DNA of 64,000 nt from CAZVFX01 sp964626565 (GTDB lineage: Bacteria; Myxococcota_A; UBA9042; CAIXZC01), in NCBI GenBank assembly GCA_964626565.1, contig CAZVFX010000017.1, positions 18,573 through 82,572 of the forward strand, in the 5' to 3' direction. The notes beneath the pieces are model-generated. The model saw only the letters and a program-made list of their open reading frames with translations. It made no database searches and had not been told where the DNA came from. Below, piece by piece: positions 45,684-56,019 of this stretch (position 1 is the first letter of the stretch; each line of letters begins with the position of its first letter). Position numbers and translations under genes: made by a program.

Positions 45684-47537
45684 TCAGATCTGGTAGAAGT
45701 GAGAAGTGACCGAGGGAGTCTTTGCCAGGTCTTGAATATCCTGTAAATGTGCCAACGGAAAAAAGGCAAGGTAGGCCACCAGAATCGCGACGGCCAGCCA
45801 CGCGAAGCGGGCCTTGAGGCGGGCAAGCCGCCACAGCCCGGCTCCTGCCAGTACCACAAAGGAAAGTCCGGGCACACCCGTAAGTCTTACCAACTGATAC
45901 GGGTTGAGTTCCAGAAAGAGAACAGGTCCCAATACTGCCGGTACGAGCAGTAGCATCATCCACAGCAGGCTGCGGTTTTCCTTCAGGAGGACCGGTATTC
46001 CGGCACAGACGAGCACCAGCACAAACACCGGCACCGCCACCCCTTGGAGGAACAGAATGTCGGCGTTAGCCAGGAAGTTGGACCAGGCGTCTACTGCCGG
46101 CAAGCTGGGAATAGACTCGACAATCTGCTGCCAGGGAATCATCAGGTGGCGTAACGCGAGACCGGCCAACGCAGCCCCGCCAACGGAAACAATCTGCGCA
46201 GGCCACAATCGGGCCAGGCCGCGCTCGGGCAGCAGGGCGGCAATCATGGGCAGCAGTAGAAAGATGGCCTCTGACCGGGCGGTGGTGAGAAGGAAGATAA
46301 GTAGTGCGGCCAGCCCTGTCAGTGCGAGGCGATGTTTGCCGGTCAGCTTACTGGTCCGAGCCAGCAGAGCCCAGACCCAGAGCAGCAGCAGGAGAAGGGC
46401 TCCCAGGAGACCTGCCATGGTGACGGTGGGGGCTGCTGCGAGGCCCGCGGGATAGACGGCCAGCAGAAAAGACGCGGACAAAGCCATGCCGGCAGGTGCG
46501 CCCCAGGCTACCAGCAGCAGGCCGAGGAGCAATATTGACAAAGTGGACAGGACGACATTGGCGTGGGCGGCCAGTTCAGAGGTATTGCCGGTGAATTTTG
46601 CGGGGACGGAGTAGAGCCAGCCCACAGACGAATCAAGGGGGGGCCTTGACTGGCCGGAGTAGGGGCCGACGTTGCATTCAGTCTTGGTACGGTCGGCGCA
46701 CAAGTGGTTGGAAGGGGAGCAGAACGACTCAAGGCAAGGGTCTTCGAGGGCGGGGCAATCCGCGTCGGTGTGGCAGCACGCCACGCCCGCGGGCGGCGCC
46801 CAGTTGAATTCGCACATCTGATCAACGCACAGGTCTTCCGTGCAATCGTTGAAGTCGTTGCAATGGAGGGAGCTGCTGCAAACCACGTCAGGCTGCTTGG
46901 GTTGTTCGGGCGGGCTGGGGACCACGAAGAAGCGGTAGGACGCGCCCAGGATCACGCAGGCGACCAGGCCCAGCCAGAAGAACACAGGCTGCCCGGAAAT
47001 TGACGAGATGAAATAGCGAGCCGTGAAGCCCAGCAGCACCAGCATCACGAGGAGTAGAAGTTCGCCGATGAAGTCAGTTACTGCGAAGCCGCCGCCGGCG
47101 GAAGGGGGCGGTGCGGGCGGGGTGAGGTCGGCCGGTGCAGGCAGTGCGTTCCAGAAATCGCCGGAATCGTTGTTCCTGATGGCTGCTACCACCGCGGTGG
47201 CAGCCGGGTTGAAATCCGTACTCCTGGCCCCCTCATCGAAAGTGATCGCGAAGCCGGGTGTGTTGACGTCTGCAGACGCGCCCTCGGTAGCGGGCGTAAG
47301 GGTCAGAACCGCGGTGCCCGCGGACGACTTCAGAACGATGCTGATCTGCTGTTTGTCGATGCCTACCTTATCGATGAGGATGCCCGGTAGAACTTCATCT
47401 GCCGGGGCGTCCACACCGTAGGGTTTGAGCAGGTCGAGAACCCTTTGCTCCATGCCGGGCGGAATGTGTTGTCCTGCGGCGGCCCCGGCGCTGAACACAG
47501 CCGCCAGAAATGCGACAGTGATTGTGATTGCTTTCAT
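45684..47537 (-). CDS. Polytopic membrane protein with an inserted Cys-rich segment
   Basis: A 617-residue protein. ATG 47537 gives a signal peptide ('FSAGAAAGQ'). About 140 residues of soluble domain follow ('RVLDLLKPYGVDAPADEVLPGI'), then two membrane helices, a ~110-residue extracytoplasmic segment with about 14 cysteines ('CNDFNDCTEDLCVDQMC', 'CCHTDADCP') of the same style as the surface lipoproteins, and about 8-10 further membrane helices to the end. The later half resembles the membrane part of polytopic glycosyltransferases, but no catalytic motif was recognised. It is divergent from the cNMP-binding gene at 47707. Confidence 0.7.
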   Translation of the reverse strand: MKAITITVAFLAAVFSAGAAAGQHIPPGMEQRVLDLLKPYGVDAPADEVLPGILIDKVGIDKQQISIVLKSSAGTAVLTLTPATEGASADVNTPGFAITFDEGARSTDFNPAATAVVAAIRNNDSGDFWNALPAPADLTPPAPPPSAGGGFAVTDFIGELLLLVMLVLLGFTARYFISSISGQPVFFWLGLVACVILGASYRFFVVPSPPEQPKQPDVVCSSSLHCNDFNDCTEDLCVDQMCEFNWAPPAGVACCHTDADCPALEDPCLESFCSPSNHLCADRTKTECNVGPYSGQSRPPLDSSVGWLYSVPAKFTGNTSELAAHANVVLSTLSILLLGLLLVAWGAPAGMALSASFLLAVYPAGLAAAPTVTMAGLLGALLLLLLWVWALLARTSKLTGKHRLALTGLAALLIFLLTTARSEAIFLLLPMIAALLPERGLARLWPAQIVSVGGAALAGLALRHLMIPWQQIVESIPSLPAVDAWSNFLANADILFLQGVAVPVFVLVLVCAGIPVLLKENRSLLWMMLLLVPAVLGPVLFLELNPYQLVRLTGVPGLSFVVLAGAGLWRLARLKARFAWLAVAILVAYLAFFPLAHLQDIQDLAKTPSVTSHFYQI

Positions 47538-47706
47538 GGTGGTTTTTTTGCCTACTCCCTTGCATGCGGGCACTGAATCGTCTTGCATCTCGAATGATAG
47601 CCACAATCCGCCTGGCCGTCAAGGTAAGGGGGGCGTTCTTTGCTTGCATTGTCCCGGTGCGCCGGTTATCTTGGGCAACAGGTTTGCACATGAATGGGAG
47701 GTCAGC

Positions 47707-48165
47707 ATGGTCAGCAGGGAGTTTAACGTCCGGACCTTGAAGGTGATTCCGTTGTTCAGCAATGTTGCGGAGGAGGAACTGGAGGAGTTGCGTCCGGCGC
47801 TGAAGGTGATGAAGATCGAGCCGGGTGAAGTGGTGGTTAAGGAAGGGGACGCCGCAGACCGGCTTTTTGTCCTGGTGTCGGGGGAGGTACAGGTGGTGAA
47901 GAACTACCTCGAACCCGGAGCGCAGACGGTAGACGTGCTTGCCCCCGGCGCGTTTTTTGGGGAAATGGCTCTGGTGGGTGAAGACGAGGTTCGCTCAGCT
48001 ACCGTTGTCACCTCAGAGCCGAGTCACTTCGTGACCCTGGAACGCAAAGTTTTCAAGCGGATCCTCCTGGACAATCCCAACATTGCCTACGCGCTGCTCA
48101 TAGAGGCATTCAGGCGCATCAGGCAAGCCAACGACCTCATTGCCACGCTTCAGGAAGTGGAATAG
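47707..48165 (+). CDS. Cyclic nucleotide-binding domain protein
   Basis: A 152-residue protein consisting of one cNMP-binding domain: 'IPLFSNVAEEELEELRPAL', 'GEVVVKEGDAADRLFVLVSGEVQVV', and the phosphate-binding cassette 'GAFFGEMALVGEDEVRSATV'. The cassette has the Glu (in GEMAL) and Arg (RSAT) used by CRP-type proteins to bind cyclic nucleotide. There is no DNA-binding helix-turn-helix, so it is probably a regulatory subunit or partner. ATG 47707 follows 'gggaggtcagc'; the frame is open further upstream but without protein character. A cyclase-domain protein lies at 62516, though not adjacent. Confidence 0.88.
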   Translation: MVSREFNVRTLKVIPLFSNVAEEELEELRPALKVMKIEPGEVVVKEGDAADRLFVLVSGEVQVVKNYLEPGAQTVDVLAPGAFFGEMALVGEDEVRSATVVTSEPSHFVTLERKVFKRILLDNPNIAYALLIEAFRRIRQANDLIATLQEVE

Positions 48166-48175
48166 CGCACCGTTT

Positions 48176-49372
48176 TCAGCCGAGCCCCAATTCCCGGGCG
48201 GCCTGGCCGAAGAACTCCAGCGACCTCTCGATTGTGCTGTCAGGCACTGCGAAACAGATTCTGAAATATCCCGGTCCGTAGAAGCCGCTGCCGGGCACAA
48301 CGATTACCCGGAACTTGCGCATGAAATCTGCGAACTCGCCATCGTTTTCCATGGGGCTTTTTGGGAAAAGATAGAAGGCCCCCTCCGGCCGCACGAATTC
48401 GAACCCCATCTCTCCCAAAGCCGAGCATAGGGCGTTGCGCCGGCGCTCGTAGATCCCGACGTCGACCATGACTGACTGCAGGCGAGTCACTACCCGTTGC
48501 ATGAGCGCCCCGGCGTTGACGAATCCCAGGGTCCGGTTACAGAAAGTGATGGCCTCTTCCAGCTCTTCCTTGTCAGCGGCCGAAGGGCTGATTGCGACGT
48601 GGCCGATGCGTTCTCCGGGCAACGACAGGTCCTTGGAACTGGATGTGGTCGCAAGGGTGTGGTCGTAGTGCTTGAAGGGAGACGGGTAGGTGAGGCCGTC
48701 AAAGATGATCTCCCTGTATGGCTCGTCGGAGATGAGGTAGACCGGCCGGCCGAGTTTTCGCGAATGGTCGTCGAGGATGGAGCCGAGGGTGGCCAGCGTC
48801 TCAGGCGGGTAGAGGACGCCGGTGGGGTTGTTGGGGCTGTTGATGATGACCGCCTTGGTTCGCTCGGTTAAAGCCTCGGAAAAGGTCTCGGCTACGGGCA
48901 GGAACCGGTCGTCGGTCTCTACCACCACCATGTTTGCGGCCCCTCCGGCGTGGTTGCCGATGTAGAAGCCGTACTCGACGAAAAACGGCGCAAAGACGAC
49001 CACCTCGTCGCCGGGGTCCAGAATGGATTTGAGGACGACGTTCATGGCGCCACCAGCGCCGCTGGTGATGACGATATTCCCAGCTTCGAACGGCAGTCCC
49101 ACCCCTGAAGAGTAGGTGGCCGCCACTGCCGCCCTGGTTTCCTCGTACCCGGCATTGGCCATATAGCCGTGGATCATCGGGTCGGTGCGCCGGGCCTCCT
49201 CTTCGAGGACTTTTTGAAATTCCGGGGGTGGGGGTACGTCCGGATTGCCGAGGGAGAAATCAAAGACGTTGTCCGCGCCGTACTGCTGTTTCAGTCGGCG
49301 TCCTTCCTCGAACATCTTGCGTATAAAAGAGCCACGATTGAGGGCTTCGTTGATTGATTTCGAGACAGGCAT
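48176..49372 (-). CDS. PLP-dependent aminotransferase class I/II
   Basis: A 398-residue fold-type I aminotransferase. Landmarks are 'DFSLGNPDVPPP', 'HGYMANAGYEETRAAVA', 'VITSGAGGAMNVVL', 'NSPNNPTGVLY', the PLP lysine K247 in 'SSSKDLSLPGERIGH', and 'MRKFRVIVVPGSGFYGPGYFRIC' near the C-terminus with the carboxylate-binding Arg. The general layout matches aspartate or aromatic aminotransferases; the 'VIVVPGSGF' and 'HGYMANAG' pattern is common in a clade of unassigned substrate. The gene is solitary, divergent from 49591 and convergent with the cNMP-binding gene, whose stop is 10 bp away. Confidence 0.9.
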   Translation of the reverse strand: MPVSKSINEALNRGSFIRKMFEEGRRLKQQYGADNVFDFSLGNPDVPPPPEFQKVLEEEARRTDPMIHGYMANAGYEETRAAVAATYSSGVGLPFEAGNIVITSGAGGAMNVVLKSILDPGDEVVVFAPFFVEYGFYIGNHAGGAANMVVVETDDRFLPVAETFSEALTERTKAVIINSPNNPTGVLYPPETLATLGSILDDHSRKLGRPVYLISDEPYREIIFDGLTYPSPFKHYDHTLATTSSSKDLSLPGERIGHVAISPSAADKEELEEAITFCNRTLGFVNAGALMQRVVTRLQSVMVDVGIYERRRNALCSALGEMGFEFVRPEGAFYLFPKSPMENDGEFADFMRKFRVIVVPGSGFYGPGYFRICFAVPDSTIERSLEFFGQAARELGLG

Positions 49373-49590
49373 GATTTCTCTCCGGTCTGATTGTCACAAG
49401 CGCCACAGAAGCTATAGCGAGATACGGAGGTGAATTCAACAGTTTCCTGCGCGAAAAGGATCTTATTAACTTCATCCCCCTGTCATTAAGATTGCCGTTG
49501 CATCCGTTACTGGAATCTTCTATTCTGTGTCCCCGAAAACTGTCACCGTCGGTTCCGGAGAGGATGCTCTGGAACCGAGAGGAGCGTCAC

Positions 49591-51318
49591 ATGAGACGAA
49601 GAGTTATCACAGCAGCCGCTGTTCTGGTCGTTGGGTTCCTGGCCTTGTCGCCTCTGTTGAGCAGTTCCGGAGGTGCTGTTCCGCCTGCTAAGCTCGACGC
49701 TATTCTGGCCAGCAGTTCGCCCGCGGCAATTGTGAAGGAACGCCTGGCCCGCTTTGCACCCGCCCCGGTAGGAGTCAAGCCGGGGAAGCTTAACCCCAAG
49801 CATTTGCGGCTGGTGGAGAAGTTGGTGGAGGCTGCAGACCATCTGGACCGGGTTTTCTGGAGGCAGGTGAGCGAAGGTGGACTCGAGACCTACGAGACCT
49901 TGTCCGGCGCCGAGGGTGAGCGTGCGGCTCAGCTTGCGGCCCTGATGTCCGTGAATTACGGTCCGTGGGATCGTCTGGTGCGCAACGAGGCATTTATAGG
50001 GACGCGCCCGAAACCGGCGGGCGGGGGGTTCTACCCGGCTGACATTTCCCGGCGTGAACTGCTGGGGTTCATGGACGAACATCCGGAAGCTGTGGCGGAC
50101 CTCATGAGCCCGTACACCGTGGTCAGGCGCAAGGGAGCCGGTCTGGTGGCGATCCCCTATGCGGAGAAGTACAGGGACGACCTCAAGAAGGCTGCCGGTG
50201 CGTTGCGCGAAGCCGCTGCGTTCTCCAATTGGGACAGCCTCAAGGAATTTCTGCTGGCCCGTGCAGATTCTTTTAGCTCCGGCGACTACTACGGCAGCGA
50301 GTTGAAATGGATGGATACCGATGACTGCCCGTTCATCGTGGTCATGGGACCCTACGAGTTCTACGAAGACCTCCTCATGGGGAATAAGGCGGCCTTCGAG
50401 GCGATTATCGCGCTGAAGGATGACGAGCAGACCACGAGGTTCAAGGGGCTTGCGGAGCAGATCCCGGCCATTCTTGCTGCCCTGCCGCTGGAGGCGACCC
50501 TGAAGGAGCGCCTCGTGCCGGTGAAGCAGCGGCCGATCACCGTGGCGGACGAGCTGTACGCGGCGGGGGACACCAGGGCCGGTGCTCAGACCACTGCCTT
50601 CACCCTGCCCAACGACTCTCGCGTCCGCTCGCTCAAGGGAACCAGGCAGGTGATTCTGCGCAACGTGGCCCGGGCCAAGTTCAACCACTCCTGGTTGCCG
50701 CTGTCGAGGCTGGTCGTGGCTGAAGACCAGGTGGTGGAGATATCTTTCGATTCCTACTTCGATCAGCTCATCGGCGTGGAGCTCGCCCGCGGAATTACCA
50801 CGGGGCAGGTGAAGTACCCCGATGGCTCCACGGGCGGCGCCCGACAGGGGCTGCGTCAGCGTTATCACGCGATCGAGGAAGCCAAGTCTGATGCGCTGGG
50901 TCTGTTTATTGCGTTCTACCTTATGGACCACGGGTTCCTGGGCAAGCGCACCGAGATGAGCGCGGCGGCCACGTACATTGCGTCGGTGTTCAGAGTGATC
51001 CGGTTCGATTCGGGTGGCGCCCATGGGGTTGCCAAGGCGATCGTCTTCAACTACCTGGCCAGTAAAGGCGGCTTTGCCTATGACCCGACTACCCGGCGCT
51101 ACCGGGCGGACATGGAGAAGCTGAAGCCGGCGGTGACGGATGTGATGGCGGAGCTGTTCGGGATCCTGGCCACTGCGGACTACGACCGGGCGGGGCATTT
51201 GATTATGGAGTTCGGCCTGTTGTCCGACGATGTCAGGGAGAAGCTGGCGGATCTGCGAGATGTGCCGGTTGACATCAAGCCCGAGTATTCCATCAAGAAG
51301 GCGTTTCAGAAGCAATAG
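49591..51318 (+). CDS. M49-like exported protein lacking the zinc-binding HExxH motif
   Basis: A 575-residue exported protein (N-terminal hydrophobic segment 'ITAAAVLVVGFLALSPLL'). The overall pattern matches the shorter bacterial M49-type family ('NYGPWDRLVRNEAFIGTRPKPAGGGFYPADI', 'AIPYAEKYRDDLKKAA', 'SYFDQLIGVELARGI', 'AIEEAKSDALGLF', 'TMG-like DSGGAHGVAKAI'). In relatives the site is 'HELxHG' from memory; here it is V396-E397-L-A-R400-G, so both His ligands are gone, while the distal 'EEAKSD' (429-434) is kept. It is therefore probably a non-catalytic homologue. ATG 49591 follows 'gagaggagcgtcac'. A catalytic M49 lipoprotein is at 19286. Confidence 0.75.
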   Translation: MRRRVITAAAVLVVGFLALSPLLSSSGGAVPPAKLDAILASSSPAAIVKERLARFAPAPVGVKPGKLNPKHLRLVEKLVEAADHLDRVFWRQVSEGGLETYETLSGAEGERAAQLAALMSVNYGPWDRLVRNEAFIGTRPKPAGGGFYPADISRRELLGFMDEHPEAVADLMSPYTVVRRKGAGLVAIPYAEKYRDDLKKAAGALREAAAFSNWDSLKEFLLARADSFSSGDYYGSELKWMDTDDCPFIVVMGPYEFYEDLLMGNKAAFEAIIALKDDEQTTRFKGLAEQIPAILAALPLEATLKERLVPVKQRPITVADELYAAGDTRAGAQTTAFTLPNDSRVRSLKGTRQVILRNVARAKFNHSWLPLSRLVVAEDQVVEISFDSYFDQLIGVELARGITTGQVKYPDGSTGGARQGLRQRYHAIEEAKSDALGLFIAFYLMDHGFLGKRTEMSAAATYIASVFRVIRFDSGGAHGVAKAIVFNYLASKGGFAYDPTTRRYRADMEKLKPAVTDVMAELFGILATADYDRAGHLIMEFGLLSDDVREKLADLRDVPVDIKPEYSIKKAFQKQ

Positions 51319-51355
51319 AGGAGCACAGGCGGCTGAGCGGTGCGAACCCTATTTC

Positions 51356-51385
51356 TTGGCAGTTTGTCTGACATTACGGTATATT
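51356..51385 (+). promoter_or_regulatory. Likely sigma-70 promoter of the large Cys-rich lipoprotein gene
   Basis: TTGGCA (51356-51361), 18 bp, TATATT (51380-51385); both boxes match five of six consensus positions. The start codon lies 52 bp beyond, preceded by GAGGAGG. Confidence 0.6.
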
Positions 51386-51436
51386 CATAGACTACTGAGT
51401 TTATGATAGTGCGAAATTACGATTGAGGAGGATAAT

Positions 51437-54400
51437 ATGCGGCGTTATCAGGCATTCCTGGTACTGATGCTGACCATCGGGTTGTTCGTTTCCTGCGGTG
51501 GCGGTGACGGCGACTCGAAGGATACGCCCCCGGATGCGGCGGATATAGGCGACCTGGCGGAAGAAGTCGAGGTTGCGGTGGTTCCCGACGTTCAGGAGGA
51601 GGAGAAGAGTCCTCCCGAGGAGATCGAAGTATCGGGTCCGGAGATTGAGGTGGTGGACCCGGTGGACGTTGTGGAGACCGTGGATGTCGAGGAAGAGGTA
51701 GAGATAGTAGACGTGCAGGAAGAGGAGGTCCCTGTGGTGCCGCCGACGGGAGTCGGAGTGGCGTGTGAGACCGAAGACGACTGCACAACCAACGGCGGTT
51801 GCCTCCTTGGCTTCTGTACTGCCTATTGCCGGGCCGCCGGAGCCCTCATCGAGGGTGCCTGCGACAATTCCGATCCCGAGTCATCCTGGGGCACGCTTTT
51901 CTCGTGCCCGGCCGACTTTGATGTGTGCATGCCCGGTAACGTGGACGACAAGGACATCCTCTGCCTGGTTGATTCGGACTGCGCGGCCGCGGGCCTGGCC
52001 GGATTTGCTTGCGCCGGGGCGCTGCCCTACGAAGTGAACCTGGCCGCAGGCCGTTGTGTGCCGGTGGGAAGCCGGAAGCCGGTGGGCGGTTCGTGCCAGA
52101 ACTTTGATGGGGCCAACTGCGCCTCTCTGCTCTGCCTGCACCCGGGCATGGACGACGACCTGCCCGGTTCGTGTACCGCTTATTGCGATGAGTCGACAGC
52201 CTGCCCCAACGGCACCACCTGCACCATTTACCCCATCGATGAATCCGGAGAGGAGCCGTTGTACGGTGCTTTCTGTGCTCCGGTCAAGGGCTCCATGAAG
52301 GAGTGTGAATCAGCCCTCGATTGCCCCATGGGGGAAGAGTACTGCGGAGCTTTGCTGGGACCTGATGCAGCGGCAGAGATTTTCATGTGCTTGGACAGTC
52401 CCAATACCCAGGGTGCGTGGCTCGGCGACCCGTGCGGCAAGGATGGTGACTGCTTCGGTCCCTACTGCATTTTTGGAACCTGGTCTGATAAGCTGGCGGC
52501 CTACTGCACGCAACACTGCAAGACCGACGAAGACTGCTCTCCCGAGACTATGTGCCGGGAGGTGAAGGTGAATCCGTTCGGGGACATCCATCCCGATTCG
52601 CCCTATTCCATGCACATCTGCATGAAGATCTCGGAAGGTTCGCCCTGCTTCGTGAACGAGCCGAATGCCTGTGAGTTTGAGTGGAGCTACTGCGAGCCGC
52701 TGCCCGGCGGGTTCCCCTGGCTTGGCCAGTGCGTTGATGGTGACTGTCCCGCAGATTGCGAAGGCAAGGCCTGCAAGGAATTGGACCAGTGCGGCGACGA
52801 GTGTCTCGACGCCTGTCTAGCTGACGGTGCAGCCTGCGCAGCGGGCGAAGAGTGCCTGTCCGGACATTGCGTGGAAGGAGTATGTTGCAACGCCGTTTGC
52901 GACGGCACGTGCGTGAGCTGTGTGCTGCCCGATTTTGTCGGCGCCTGCACCGCGCTGAGCGCTGGCGAAGACCCCGAAGATGAGTGTGGTGCGTGCATGA
53001 CTTGCGACGGTATGGGCGGATGTGGCCCGACCCCGGAAGGGGACGACCCGGGCAACGTGTGCGGGCTGTGCCAGGTATGCAACGGCCAGGGTGAATGCGC
53101 CCCGGCCGAAGCCGCAACCGACCCTCAGGACGAGTGCGGTAGCTGCAAGTTCTGTGACGGCGCGGGTGAGTGTGCGGCGGTAACTTATGGCCTGGACCCG
53201 AAGGAGAACTGCGAAGAGGGCGAGTCCACCAGTTGCCTGACCACCGGCATTTGCAACGGTGAAGGCCAGTGCGAGTATTGGCCGGCAGGAACCCCCTGTG
53301 CGGAAGCCTACTGCGAGGAAGGCGAGTACTTCCCGGAGGCCACCTGCGACGGCTTTGCCGTCTGCGTGGACCCGCAGGCCGAAGAGTGCGCTCCCTACCT
53401 TTGTGATGATGAGGGGCTGATGTGCCAGGCGATGTGCCAGGACGGTGGCGATTGCGCTGCCGGTCACTGGTGCGTAGCCGGGGAATGCCAGGCGCTGCCT
53501 GTGTGCCCCATGGAGGTCAAGCTTATTTGTAATGCGAATCTGCCCGGAACTACCATGGGTCTGCAGAACAACTGGTCCGAGTACGAGACCTGCGTGCCCA
53601 TTCCTTATGGCGGCCCCGAGCGCATCTACCAGACCAAACTGGACAACGCGACTAAGATCGACGTGACCATTTCGGAAGCCGAATTCGACGTTGCAATCAT
53701 GCTGCTCGAGGAAGCCTGTTCGCCCGAACTGGCTTGCGCCGACTACGCCGACCTTTTCGCTGAGGGCGGGACCGAGACCCTTTCCTTTGTGGCTCAGGCC
53801 GGTATTCAGTACCACCTGGCAGTAGACGGGTTGGTGGAAGGCGGCGGTGGCAGCTTCGTCATCGGCACCGAATGCTGCCAGTTGCAGTGTGCGGCGGAGA
53901 ACGCCTGCGGCGACGACGGCTGCGGCGGCAGTTGCGGTGAATGCGACCAGGGTTCCCTCTGCTATGCGGGCCAATGCCAGTTGTGCGAAGAAGACCCGGG
54001 CGTCGAGCCCAACGATACGTGCGAAGAGGCGTCACCCGTGGATGAAGGGGAGTACGACGACCTGTTGCTCTGCCCTGACGGCGATGTTGACTGGTACGCG
54101 ATTGAACTGTCGGAAGGGGAAGAGCTCACCGTCATGCTTGAGTTTGACGTGGAAATCGCTAACCTCGACCTGGCCTTGTACGGACCAGGCTGCAATGACT
54201 ATCTGTTGGATTCCGTATCGGTGGATGCCGAGGAAGTGGTCCAGCACCTGGCCTTCGAAGCCGGCACCTACTACCTGATGGTCTATTCTCCCGACTGGCA
54301 CCAGGCCGGCTACAGCCTCGCAATCTCCAAGGAGTCGCCTGCCTGCGTCACTCATAACCAGTGCGCCGGCGCCAAGGTGTGCGGCTTGTACGAGTGCATC

Positions 54401-55935
54401 CTTCCGCCTCCGCCCTGCCAAACCGCAGGGACGCTCGGTTGCTCTGACCTCGCAGACGGGGACAACACCGATGCGGGCAACAATCTTCAGACCTACACCA
54501 AGTGCACTTCCACCGAGTATGAAGGTCCTGAGACCATCTACTCGCTGTCGGTTGAGTCGGAGCAGGTGGTGACTCTCTCCCTGTTCGGCCAGGCTTTCTG
54601 GGCCGGGCTGTCGGTGCTCGACAGCTACTGCGCTTCCGAGTGGGCTTGCATTGCACATACCGACACCGGCGGTGCGGGTGTGGGCGCGCAGGTGCAGTTC
54701 AAGGCGGAGCCGGGCAAGCTGTACTACGTTGTCATAGACGGTCTTACCGTCGACGACTTCGGCACCTTCTCCATCAACGCCGAATGCTGCGCCCCTGCAT
54801 GCGACGGCAAGGAGTGCGGTCCGGACGGTTGCGGCCTGGATTGTGGTGTCTGCGCCGGCGACCAGGACCTGTGCGTTGAAGGGTTGTGTGAGTGCCAGCC
54901 TTCGTGCGACGGCAAGGTGTGCGGCGACGACGGCTGTGGCGGAGTGTGCGGTGAATGCGAAGGCGAACAGTACCTGTGTATCGAGGGCGTGTGCGAATGC
55001 CAGCCCACTTGTGAGGGCAAGGAATGCGGCGATGACGGCTGCGGCGGCGACTGCGGCGAGTGCGATATTCTGGCCCAGGAGATCTGCGTGGAAGGGTTGT
55101 GCGAGTGCCAGCCTGCCTGCGAAGGGCTTGAGTGCGGCGAAGACGGCTGCGGCGGCGTGTGTGGCGTATGCGAGGGCCTTCAGGAGATTTGTGAGGNNNN
55201 NNNNNNNNNNNNNNNNNNNNNNNNNNNNNNNNNNNNNNNNNNNNNNNNNNNNNNNNNNNNNNNNNNNNNNNNNNNNNNNNNNNNNNNNNNNNNNNNGACG
55301 GCTGCGGCGGCGTGTGTGGCGTATGCGAGGGCCTTCAGGAGATTTGTGAGGCCGGCCTGTGCGTGTGCGTGCCCACCTGCGAGGGTAAGGAGTGCGGCGA
55401 TGACGGCTGCGGCGGGAGCTGCGGTGAGTGCGATGCCGGAGCCCAGGAGGAGTGCGTCGACTATCAGTGCGAGTGTATGCCCGCGTGCGACGCTAAGGAG
55501 TGCGGTGATGACGGCTGCGGCGGCGTGTGCGGAGAGTGCTCAAGCATTGAGTACTGCGACAACTCCATCTGCGTTTGCGTCAACGACAACGGATTCGAGC
55601 CGAACAACACCTGTGCGGCCGCGACCGCGGTAACGCCCGCGACCTATCCCGACCTCGCCATTTGCGTGGGCGGTGACGAGGACTGGTATTCGATCCAGGT
55701 GGGGGCGGGCAAGACTCTCGGCGTCACCGTCCTGTTCGAGCACGATGCCGGCGACCTCGACCTGTACGTATATAAGCAGGGCAATTGCGTGGGATACGAG
55801 ACCAGTTCATCGTCCAGTACCGACAACGAGTCCATTTCCCACTACTCCGCCACCCAGTCCACCTACCTGGTGAAGGTCGAGGGTTACTCTCCCAGCCAAT
55901 ACAATGCGTATGTGCTGGAAGTGTCTGTCGACTAA
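51437..55935 (+). CDS. Giant Cys-rich lipoprotein with PPC-like domains, interrupted by an assembly gap
   Basis: A lipoprotein ('TIGLFVSCGGG') whose reading frame runs to the 100-N gap and resumes after it in another frame. If the duplicated 55-bp flank and the Ns are removed, the frame is continuous for 1447 residues. Order: acidic spacer; Cys-rich units; a beta-sandwich unit ('ICNANLPGTTMGLQNNWSEY'); a PPC-like domain ('EPNDTCEEASPVDEG'); another such pair; then at least seven modules of C-x3-C-x4-C-x4-C-x3-C-x2-C spacing; and a final PPC-like domain ('FEPNNTCAAATAVTP', 'DLDLYVYKQGNC'). Functions of PPC domains elsewhere are in secretion and adhesion. Likely a surface protein. Confidence 0.8.
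55142..55351 (+). repeat. Identical 55-bp flanks on both sides of the gap
   Basis: Bases 55142-55196 and 55297-55351 are the same 55-bp sequence, coding for part of a Cys module. Collapsing the two copies restores one open frame, so they are more likely contig-end overlap than a biological repeat. Confidence 0.8.
55197..55296. other. Assembly gap of exactly 100 N
   Basis: A run of 100 undetermined bases, the usual scaffold placeholder, inside the tandem Cys-module region of the lipoprotein gene. Confidence 0.98.
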
Positions 55936-55954
55936 GGCTTTCCCGCTTTTTGAG

Positions 55955-55982
55955 TTGACAAAACCTGCCCCATTTGCAGAAT
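55955..55982 (+). promoter_or_regulatory. Possible promoter for the small gene at 56020
   Basis: TTGACA (55955-55960, perfect match), 16 bp, CAGAAT (55977-55982, four of six). If real, transcription begins after the ATG at 55981, which favours the ATG at 56020. Confidence 0.4.
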
Positions 55983-56019
55983 GCAAGAGCCGTTGGTTTT
56001 TGACCTTTTCGGGGTGACG

